Shown piece after piece: positions 8,503-15,608 of a stretch of DNA of 64,000 nucleotides. The notes under the pieces are model-generated. The model did not search any database. It worked only from the letters and a program-made list of their open reading frames with translations, and was not told where the DNA came from. The stretch's first letter is position 1, and every line of letters starts with the position of its first letter. Position numbers and translations under genes: made by a program. The DNA is from Verrucomicrobiota bacterium. Lineage in GTDB: Bacteria > Verrucomicrobiota > Verrucomicrobiia > Verrucomicrobiales > DEV007. The stretch lies in assembly GCA_020630975.1 (NCBI GenBank), contig JAHDID010000005.1, positions 125,493-189,492 on the forward strand. The letters run 5' to 3'.

Positions 8503-10182
8503 ATGAGTTCACATTCTAAAGATACCGATCGACTGCACGGCAAGCTCAAGGGAGTTTGGCGGCGGCATCGTAGCGCCATTCATATCGGCGGTATCGCTTG
8601 GGCGTTGGCTCTATTGGCGCCATTGGTGATTGCTCTATTCTTTCTAGACCGAATGCTCGACCTACCTCGTCTCGCTAGATGGGGGCTGCTATTGGCTGCG
8701 ATCGCAGTATTCGTCTGGCAGTTGCGCAAACGATGGTTTACCCGTCTCCGGCCCTACGATGGGCTCACCTGGGCGTCGAGGGTGGAGACTACCTTTCCGC
8801 AGTTGAATTCACTACTGGTTAGCTTTGTGCAGCTGTCCCAGCCATCCCCAGCCGCGACGGGGTCTGAGGAATTGTTTTCGATGGTGAAAAATCAGGCGTT
8901 ACAGGAATCGAAGCCGCTCGATTTCAGTCAGAGTGTCGACTTTCGAGATCTCAGGCCGATCATCAAGTGGGCGGTGATTTCGGTGTTAGTTCTGTTGCTC
9001 GTCGGCTTTCTGATGACTAGTTCGCTCTGGGTAGCCGGGCAGCGCTATTTGGGTATCGATATTCCCTATCCGACTGCGACTGAGTTGGCCAATATTCCGA
9101 GTGATCAAACCATCGCTGAGGGCAGCTCGATATCGCTACAGGTCGATGCTCAGGGCAAGGTGCCCAAGTCTGGTGCGATCTGGGTGCGCAGTGAGCCTAG
9201 TGAGCAGTGGCGTCGGATCGATGTGCCACAGTCGGATGAGCCTGGTGTCTTTCGCTACGAAGTCGCTAGTGCTAGTGAGAGTTTTGAGTATCGATTTGAG
9301 ATCGGTGATGCGTCGTCTCATACCAAACGAGCACCGGGAAAGATCACCGTCGTATCGCCGCCTAAGGTAGTAGGAGAGACTCTGCTGGTCACTCCGCCAG
9401 AGTACACGGGATTGCAGCCCTATTCGGCCGACAGTTTGGCCAGCACGGTGCCCAGTGGTTCGGCACTGAAGTGGACGGTGACACTGGATTCGCAGGTAGA
9501 CGAGGGAGAGGTGCAGGGGCCGGATGATTGGAGTCAGGCGGGGACACTATCCGCCGATGGTAAGACGCTGGAGTTCGATTGGACGTCTCACTCGGCAGGT
9601 ATGTATCGTCTGCAGTCGACAGGAGGCGAACTCGGCCTGACGGTGAGTGGTGATGATTATCGTTTGCGACTGCGCGAGGATCAGGAGCCGCGTGCCTATC
9701 TAGTAGCTCCGAGTAGCAGTGTGAAAGCCACGCCCAATAAAAATCTGAATCTGACAGTGCGAGCCTCGGATGACTACGGACTCAGTGAGATGGCGATCGT
9801 CTATCGACTGAATGGCGAAGAGACAGAGCAGCGCATCCCGCTAGGCCCGCCACCGTCGAATGATAGCCAGCAAGAGTTAGAGCACCCTCGCTCGGGTACC
9901 TGGCCGCTGCAGTGGAATATACCTGAGCAACTACCGAATCTAAAGAGTGGCGACCTGATCGAAGTCGCCCTGGAGGTGACCGAGGTGGCGGCACATCCAG
10001 ATCAGGCTCGTCGGGCGGTGACTCGCTCCTGCGAGATCGAGATATTGTCGCTCACCGATTACCAGGCCTACATCACCAGCCGATTCGATCAGTTACAATC
10101 GAATATCGCCGAGGCCGAGCGACGAGAGACTTTGATCAAACACGCCCTCGATACATCCCAAAATAAAACAACCAGCGAATGA
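8503..10182 (+). CDS. DUF4175-like membrane protein
   Basis: The 559-residue product has three hydrophobic segments near the N-terminus (about 25-48, 56-73, 145-170) and a long beta-rich periplasmic part. The part from about 275 (VVSPPKVVGETLLVTPPEYTG) and the segment LNLTVRASDDYGLSEMAIVYR near 405 are characteristic of the large proteins that close MoxR/VWA operons in planctomycetes and verrucomicrobia. I call it DUF4175-like by architecture, not by a decisive motif. The start ATG lies 3 nt after the previous stop and the gene overlaps the next by ATGA. The C-terminal 50 residues are helical and charged, and may contact the following coiled-coil protein. Confidence 0.78.
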   Translation: MSSHSKDTDRLHGKLKGVWRRHRSAIHIGGIAWALALLAPLVIALFFLDRMLDLPRLARWGLLLAAIAVFVWQLRKRWFTRLRPYDGLTWASRVETTFPQLNSLLVSFVQLSQPSPAATGSEELFSMVKNQALQESKPLDFSQSVDFRDLRPIIKWAVISVLVLLLVGFLMTSSLWVAGQRYLGIDIPYPTATELANIPSDQTIAEGSSISLQVDAQGKVPKSGAIWVRSEPSEQWRRIDVPQSDEPGVFRYEVASASESFEYRFEIGDASSHTKRAPGKITVVSPPKVVGETLLVTPPEYTGLQPYSADSLASTVPSGSALKWTVTLDSQVDEGEVQGPDDWSQAGTLSADGKTLEFDWTSHSAGMYRLQSTGGELGLTVSGDDYRLRLREDQEPRAYLVAPSSSVKATPNKNLNLTVRASDDYGLSEMAIVYRLNGEETEQRIPLGPPPSNDSQQELEHPRSGTWPLQWNIPEQLPNLKSGDLIEVALEVTEVAAHPDQARRAVTRSCEIEILSLTDYQAYITSRFDQLQSNIAEAERRETLIKHALDTSQNKTTSE

Positions 10183-12584
10183 AAATGATGATATCAAAAC
10201 TAGTAGCTGTATTTCTATTGATCTGGCTACCCACTATCTATGTGATGGCCCAGTCCGAAGTCGATAGTGATTTACTCTCCCAATCCCGCTCCCAGCAGTC
10301 AGTCGGTAGATCGGTGCAGTCTACGATAGCGGATCTAGAGGCTCTAATCGCCGATCTGGAAAGCAATGGGCTGATCCAGGAAAGCATGGCTGATAAAATG
10401 CGCGAATCCCAAACGGTGCTCAACCGTATCAGTGAAGATAGTATACCGGCAGCCACGGCTAAGCTGAGAGCCGCAGCACTGAGTAGCGTCGGCAGGTCGG
10501 AGAATCTGGCCGATGCGACAGTCGCGGTCGATCGTATCCTAGCAGAGCTGGAAAAGACCGCAGAGGAAGTCAGTATCGAGCAGAAGCGGTCTGCCTACGA
10601 GCAGATCCTATCGGAGCTGATGACCAATAGCCAAAACCTACAGGACGAAACTCAGCAATGGGGAGAGGAGCAACTAACGGATCCCAATCAAGCCCAAGAA
10701 ACTCGCGACCAAGTGATGGATCGCCAGACCGAGATGGAGGCGCAGCTAGAGGCGCTGGCAGAGATGCTGGAGAATGAGATAGAGAAACCCGAAGGCGATC
10801 TCGAGCTGAAGGAGGAACTACAGGATATCCTCGATGCTCTGGAGGGCGAGGAATTCGAAATGCCTCAGCCTACCGAGAACGAGGAGTTCTCTTTTACCGA
10901 GAATCCCGAGACCCCGGTGGAGCAGCCGCCGACAGAAATGCCGGAGCCGAATTTTCCGCAGCCAATGGCGCAGAATATGCCGCAAGCTCAGCTACCTCAG
11001 ACCAAGTCAACGAATCAGCCAATGGCGAAGGCCAATAATCCTGCGCAACAGCAGCCAGAGGCTACTGAAACACTAGAAGCCAAAACGAGTGAGGAGATGG
11101 CAGCTACAGATAATGCTGGTGGTAAGCCTGAAGCGCCCGATGAGAAGCAGGCCGGTGAGGAGATGGCTGCTACCGGCGGTGGTAAAGAAGAACCGAAGAC
11201 GCCTGCAGGTGAAAAACCTGAGCCTAAGGAGAAGACAGAAGGCGGCGAGATGGCAGCTACTGGTGAATCGAAAGACGAGCAGAAAAAGGCTGAGCCGAAG
11301 GAAAAGCAGGAGGGGAAGGAGATGGCTGCAGCTGGCGGTGGTAAAGAAGAGCCGAAGGCGCCCGCAGGTGACAAACCTGAGCCTAAGGAGAAAACTGAAG
11401 GCGGCGAGATGGCAGCTGCTGGCGACTCGAAAGACGAGCAGAAAAAGGCTGAGCCGAAGGAAAAGCGGGAGGGTGAGGAGATGGCTGCAGCTGGCGGTGG
11501 CAAAGAAGAGCCTAAAGCGCCAGGTGCGGAAAAGTCTGATGCTAATGAGGAGAAAAGCGGTGGTGAGCAAATGGCTAAAACGGAGCAACCAGGCAAACCA
11601 AAGACCGAGCAAGAGACCAAAGGTGGTGAGAAACCCAATGCAGCTACTGAAGTAGCAAAAACGGATACCAAAGGCGAAGAAGAAGTGGGGCAAGCTGGAG
11701 GTGAGAAAGCCAAGGCAGAGACATCCGCTGAGTCCGATCTGAAAAAGAGCGGCGAAGCTATTCTGGCCAACGATGCTGGCTCAGCTCTAGAGTCGCAAAA
11801 GGACTTTCAGGAAAAGCTGGCCAATGCCCTGTCGGCTATGGGCTCCGCTATGGCCGCTAATCTACCTAGCGGCGATGACTCGGCTGAGGGTAGCCAAGCC
11901 ATGGCCGGTGGCGCGATGGGTTTACCGATGGAGCTGGCATTTGGGATTCCCGAAGCGATGGGCGACCCCATGGCTGGTATGGAGTTTGGTAGTGAGGCCG
12001 TAGGTAGTGAAGTATCCGATATGGATTTGGACGCTCTGCTCAGTGGTGAAAGCATGGAGGACGCTTCAGGGGGCGGTAGCGAGGCGCTAGCCAATAATAC
12101 CAGCCCGCCACCAGGCCAAATGCAGAATGGTCCTCCTGGTAGTCAAAGCAACTCGGGACAGGGGAGTCCTGAGCAGCAGAAAAAATCAGAGCCCGGAGAC
12201 AAGTCGAGTCAGACCCAACCTAATAACCAAAGCGGCCAGGGTAGTAGTGGGCAGCAAATGGCTCAGCAGTCGGCATCTGCTACAGGCGGAGCCTTTGCCC
12301 CGCCGATGATGTCTTCCTCCATGATGGGGAATAAAGCGGGTGAAGGTAGTGGTAATGGAGCTGCGGCATTCGATAAGCCACACGGCACTCACTACGAAAC
12401 CACAATGATCAAAAGCGGTGGCGGAGCAGTAGTTGGTAACTACACAAAAACCGACCAGTCGAAACGAAATATCGCCGAAGTCGCCCGGCAAAAGATCCAG
12501 CAAGATTACCAGCGACAGCTGCCTGCTGAGTATCGTGCGATGACGGCGGAGTATTTTGAGTTGTTAGGTTCGATGCAGGAGTGA
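10179..12584 (+). CDS. secreted coiled-coil and Lys/Glu/Pro repeat protein
   Basis: The start overlaps the previous stop (ATGA). A signal peptide (MKMMISKLVAVFLLIWLPTI, cut after VMA) leads into about 200 residues of predicted coiled coil rich in Glu and Gln. Residues about 230-530 are low complexity, including two full and one partial 53-residue repeats (GGGKEEPKAPAGDKPEPKEK type). A Met/Gly/Ser-rich stretch follows. The last 60 residues (IAEVARQKIQQDYQRQLPAE then YRAMTAEYFELLG) are compact and match the conserved end of the big proteins in such operons. I infer a fibrous or stalk-like periplasmic component with a folded C-terminal end. No enzymatic motif is visible. Confidence 0.78.
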   Translation: MKMMISKLVAVFLLIWLPTIYVMAQSEVDSDLLSQSRSQQSVGRSVQSTIADLEALIADLESNGLIQESMADKMRESQTVLNRISEDSIPAATAKLRAAALSSVGRSENLADATVAVDRILAELEKTAEEVSIEQKRSAYEQILSELMTNSQNLQDETQQWGEEQLTDPNQAQETRDQVMDRQTEMEAQLEALAEMLENEIEKPEGDLELKEELQDILDALEGEEFEMPQPTENEEFSFTENPETPVEQPPTEMPEPNFPQPMAQNMPQAQLPQTKSTNQPMAKANNPAQQQPEATETLEAKTSEEMAATDNAGGKPEAPDEKQAGEEMAATGGGKEEPKTPAGEKPEPKEKTEGGEMAATGESKDEQKKAEPKEKQEGKEMAAAGGGKEEPKAPAGDKPEPKEKTEGGEMAAAGDSKDEQKKAEPKEKREGEEMAAAGGGKEEPKAPGAEKSDANEEKSGGEQMAKTEQPGKPKTEQETKGGEKPNAATEVAKTDTKGEEEVGQAGGEKAKAETSAESDLKKSGEAILANDAGSALESQKDFQEKLANALSAMGSAMAANLPSGDDSAEGSQAMAGGAMGLPMELAFGIPEAMGDPMAGMEFGSEAVGSEVSDMDLDALLSGESMEDASGGGSEALANNTSPPPGQMQNGPPGSQSNSGQGSPEQQKKSEPGDKSSQTQPNNQSGQGSSGQQMAQQSASATGGAFAPPMMSSSMMGNKAGEGSGNGAAAFDKPHGTHYETTMIKSGGGAVVGNYTKTDQSKRNIAEVARQKIQQDYQRQLPAEYRAMTAEYFELLGSMQE
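11175..11550 (+). repeat. 159-bp in-frame tandem repeat inside the Lys/Glu-rich protein gene
   Basis: The units begin with GGCGGTGG at 11175, 11334 and 11493, exactly 159 bp (53 codons) apart. The third unit is incomplete and diverges after about 11525. Each unit encodes GGGKEEPK, KPEPKEKTEGGEMAA and SKDEQKKAEPKEK blocks. The reading frame is kept, so copy number can vary by slippage or recombination without frameshift. Confidence 0.9.
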
Positions 12585-12590
12585 TTGGGT

Positions 12591-14171
12591 ATGAAGAATC
12601 GATTTAGACATCAACATTCGCGTCAAGGAGGGGCTGCCTTCAGCTGCCCGGCAACCTTGGCCGAAGCAAGTGGCTCAGCCTGTCGGGCAGCTAAAAGCAG
12701 CCCCTCCTTGAGCGAGAGTTTCCGGCGAGAAGCGAAGCGTCCCAAGGAGCGGCGGCGTCTCGCCGCTGGGCAATCTGAGCCGTCGGGCTGGTGCGCCATA
12801 CCCGCCGCCTTAGGTACTGTGCTCGATTCTCTGGCTCAGCCTGCCGGGCGACGAGACGTGCGCCCCTCCTTGGGCGGGAGTCTCCGGTTGCATAGGTGGT
12901 TTCAGAGTATCAAGCGTCAAGGAGGGGCTGCCTTCAGCTGCCCGGCAACCTTGGCCGAAGCAAATGGCTCAGCCTGCCGGGCAGCTAAAGGCAGCCCCTC
13001 CTTGAGCGAGAGTTTCCGGCGAGAAGCGAAGCGTCCCAAGGAGCGGCGGCGTCTCGCCGCTGGGCAATCTGAGCCGTCGGGCTGGTGCGCCATACCCGCC
13101 GCCTTAGGTACTGTGCTCGATTCTCTGGCTCAGCCTGCCGGGCGACGAGACGTGCGCCCCTCCTTGGTCGCATGCGTGTTATTCATCTTCTCTATCCTTT
13201 CATCCCACGCCGAGGAGCAGCGAGTCAGCTCCATCGAGCTGACACCTCACGCTCGGCGTGCTATCGATCGCGCTTTGGTCTATCTCGAGCGTGAGCAACG
13301 TCCTGATGGTAGCTGGGGGCTGGAGCGCTACTGGGTGGCGAATACTTCGCTGGCGACGATGGCGTTTATGGTGCAGGGCCATGTGCCTGGCAAAGGCAAA
13401 TATGGCGAGACGATCGAGGATGGCGTTGAATACCTAGTCAGTCAGGCACAGAAAAGTCCGGATGGCTATATCGTCGATATCTCTAGTGGTACCTTTTACC
13501 AGCATGCTCTGGCAGTGATGGCTCTATCAGAGGCCTGGGGGCAATCGAAGAATCTTCAGGTCGGCCCCGCGGTGCGCAAGGCTACCAATGTGATACTGAA
13601 AAGCCAGAACCAGGAAGGTGGCTGGGGCTACAATCCCGATGCTCGCCAGCCGGGAGATCTGTCGATCACCATCATGGGCATCGAGGCGCTGGTCTCGGCG
13701 AAGGAGGCCGGTGTGCTGGTGCCTGATAGTGCACTGGAGCGAGCCAAAAACTTTATCTACGCTTGTCAGAGTAAAGAGACCGGTGCCTTTTGGTACAAAC
13801 CGAGCCGACAGGACGAAACCAATGCCTACCGAATGGGCGCTGGTCTATTGGGGCTGCAGCTGGCAGGCGACCTCGACTCCGATGCTCTGAAGCAGGGCTG
13901 GAAATTCCTCATGAACGAGGGCGTCAAAGATGGCTGGGCATTCAAGGAACGAAACGATTGGTTGGATCAGTTTTACTGTGTGCAGGCCTGTTATCAGTCA
14001 GGCGATCAATATATCAATTTCTGGTACCCCAAGGCTGCCGAAAAGATTATTAGTCGACAGGAGCCTAGCGGCAAGATCGCTGGCGATGGCAATATGCCTC
14101 ACGGCGGAACGGCTGTCGCTACCCTAGTCCTAGCGGTTCCCTATCGATTTCTACCTATTTTCCAGCGATGA
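12591..14171 (+). CDS. prenyltransferase/squalene-oxidase-like repeat protein with disrupted signal peptide region
   Basis: The ATG at 12591 is chosen because GGAG lies 9 nt upstream; TTG at 12585 is also possible. The functional part begins after residue about 205 with ARRAIDRALVYLEREQRPDG and continues with alpha/alpha repeats (QNQEGGWGYNPD, DLSITIMGIEALV), a fold shared by prenyltransferases, terpene cyclases and many PVC operon proteins of unknown function. A signal-peptide core LVACVLFIFSILSSHA sits immediately before it. Between the basic start (MKNRFRHQHS) and this core lie about 180 residues encoded by a duplicated palindromic repeat (12621-13167). If translation starts at 12591 the export signal would be split; TTG 13164 or GTG 13176 could restart translation just before the core. 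The gene overlaps the next by ATGA. Confidence 0.75.
   Translation: MKNRFRHQHSRQGGAAFSCPATLAEASGSACRAAKSSPSLSESFRREAKRPKERRRLAAGQSEPSGWCAIPAALGTVLDSLAQPAGRRDVRPSLGGSLRLHRWFQSIKRQGGAAFSCPATLAEANGSACRAAKGSPSLSESFRREAKRPKERRRLAAGQSEPSGWCAIPAALGTVLDSLAQPAGRRDVRPSLVACVLFIFSILSSHAEEQRVSSIELTPHARRAIDRALVYLEREQRPDGSWGLERYWVANTSLATMAFMVQGHVPGKGKYGETIEDGVEYLVSQAQKSPDGYIVDISSGTFYQHALAVMALSEAWGQSKNLQVGPAVRKATNVILKSQNQEGGWGYNPDARQPGDLSITIMGIEALVSAKEAGVLVPDSALERAKNFIYACQSKETGAFWYKPSRQDETNAYRMGAGLLGLQLAGDLDSDALKQGWKFLMNEGVKDGWAFKERNDWLDQFYCVQACYQSGDQYINFWYPKAAEKIISRQEPSGKIAGDGNMPHGGTAVATLVLAVPYRFLPIFQR
12621..13167. repeat. tandemly duplicated palindromic (REP-like) element within a coding sequence
   Basis: Copy 1 is 12621-12914 and copy 2 is 12915-13167; they are 294 bp apart (98 codons) and differ at only three positions over 253 bp. 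Each copy opens with CAAGGAGGGGCTGCC and about 75 bp later has the complement GGCAGCCCCTCCTTG, forming a long stem. A second small hairpin (GCGGCGTCTCGCCGC) and a further partial copy of the CCGGGC...GCCCCTCCTTG arm follow. The same core occurs twice at 41874-42060. The insertion contains no stop in the host frame. Confidence 0.92.
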
Positions 14172-15598
14172 AGTTTAGCTGTTTATCTCTACTCGTGATT
14201 TTCGCCTTTTGCCTGATGGCAAAAGGCGAAACGGTGATTCACCCTGCTGGCCAAAAAATCGTGCTGGATGGAGTCTCTGGTGAATGGCCATCTCTCGAGG
14301 GCGCGGCGAAGCTGGAACCAAAAAACGGAGTCGAGCTACAGGTGTCGCACGATCGAAAACACGTGCTACTACTCGCGACTGTCCCCGATCTATCTCACCG
14401 CCCTCTGCCTCACGATCGATTGGTCGTGAAGCTCCACTGGGAAAAGCCACCTAGGGCATCGGGTCGCTTTGTCGAGTGGGAGATCGGTCAAAACAGCCAT
14501 GCCCAGATCGATGGTAAAGAATCGGTGCAGCTCCATGCCGCAGTCAGGCATGACCTATTGGCTGGTGAGACCACCTACGAGTGTGCGATACCTCTATCCT
14601 CTATACCGTCGAACTACCAGGGCCTATCGCTGAGTGCGCAGGTGTGGGATGAGAGCGCTACTGACAAACCAATCGCGGAGTGGACTGAGCAGCCGATCTC
14701 TCTCAATGAATTCACCAAAGCTCAGGAGGAGGCAGGACGTATTCTCAATAATACCGATTTCGACACGCTGACTCCAGAGCAGGCTCATGATCTTCTCACT
14801 CATACCATTCCCTCGGTTGGCAATACAAGTAGCGGGTTCCGAGCCTTTAGAGAGGCGCTGAATCGCACCGACTACAGCGATGTGGATAAAGCCAAGACGA
14901 TCGCTCGCTTTCTACACCAGCACCCAGACAATCCCAATGCCAATGGCATTATCCTGATGCTATTCCGATCGCGCCTAGGAACTCTGGGCTGGCCCAAAAG
15001 TCTCAATGTGGTGAAAGCAGTCTCGCAATCCGCCAAAGTGCCAAGAGAACAGGTCTACCAGGGCCTACGTGGACACTACATCGGCAAACCCGAGCTAGTC
15101 TTGAGAGGCTGGAAAGTGATCGGGCCATTTCCCTACGACGAAGACGCGACTCAGAGGAACTCCACTCTACCGCCGAGCCTGAAAAAGATCACCCTGCAGG
15201 AGCGCTACACCATCGATAACCAAACGATCACTTGGCGCCCCATCCAATATACCGAAGAACATTTCTGCGATATCCGCAAAAGCCTAGCCACCGAGGGCCA
15301 CGGCAAAGCCTATGCCGTGACTTGGGTCAACTCTGCCAAAACTCAGCTCGCCGCTATGGAGTTTTTCAGCCAGAGCCCTACTCAAGTATGGATCAACGGT
15401 CGTAGCGTTCGAGTATCCATTCAGTCCAAAGACGAAATCCCCATCTACCTAAATGCCGGTTGGAATCAAATTTTGGTAGAGAATGAGTCGGTGTCTACCG
15501 GCAAAAACGCCGATGCCGAGTCCTGGCAGTTCAAGCTGCTGCTGCTCCATCCTCTAGGTATGGGTGAAGTGCCAGACATGCAGATGATGGCTGATTGA
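14168..15598 (+). CDS. secreted CBM9-like protein
   Basis: Last gene of the MoxR operon; the start overlaps the previous stop (ATGA). It has a signal peptide (MKFSCLSLLVIFAFCLMAKG). Residues about 25-180 look like the N-terminal CBM9-type beta-sandwich (VIHPAGQKIVLDGVSGEWPS, then HDRKHVLLLATVPDLS). A helical middle (190-310) is followed by a second beta domain with WKVIGPFPYDE near 316 and AGWNQILVENESV near 435, a pattern common in verrucomicrobial secreted proteins. No catalytic motif is seen. It probably binds carbohydrate or another envelope ligand; that is inference from the fold. The signal-peptide codons also encode a perfect 14-bp inverted repeat. Confidence 0.75.
   Translation: MKFSCLSLLVIFAFCLMAKGETVIHPAGQKIVLDGVSGEWPSLEGAAKLEPKNGVELQVSHDRKHVLLLATVPDLSHRPLPHDRLVVKLHWEKPPRASGRFVEWEIGQNSHAQIDGKESVQLHAAVRHDLLAGETTYECAIPLSSIPSNYQGLSLSAQVWDESATDKPIAEWTEQPISLNEFTKAQEEAGRILNNTDFDTLTPEQAHDLLTHTIPSVGNTSSGFRAFREALNRTDYSDVDKAKTIARFLHQHPDNPNANGIILMLFRSRLGTLGWPKSLNVVKAVSQSAKVPREQVYQGLRGHYIGKPELVLRGWKVIGPFPYDEDATQRNSTLPPSLKKITLQERYTIDNQTITWRPIQYTEEHFCDIRKSLATEGHGKAYAVTWVNSAKTQLAAMEFFSQSPTQVWINGRSVRVSIQSKDEIPIYLNAGWNQILVENESVSTGKNADAESWQFKLLLLHPLGMGEVPDMQMMAD
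14200..14231 (+). other. perfect 14-bp stem hairpin inside a signal-peptide coding region
   Basis: TTTCGCCTTTTGCC at 14200-14213 is followed by the loop TGAT and the exact complement GGCAAAAGGCGAAA at 14218-14231. It lies 32 nt after the ATG of the last operon gene and is not followed by a U-tract, so it is not a standard terminator. It could slow translation or act as an mRNA processing or stability element. Confidence 0.7.
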
Positions 15599-15608
15599 TC
15601 GATCGCTA

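Noticed and set aside
11015-11770. 251- and 206-residue frames opposite the Lys/Glu-rich repeats
   Set aside because: They mirror the repeat composition (Ser/Phe/Leu-rich) and result from the low-complexity gene on the plus strand.
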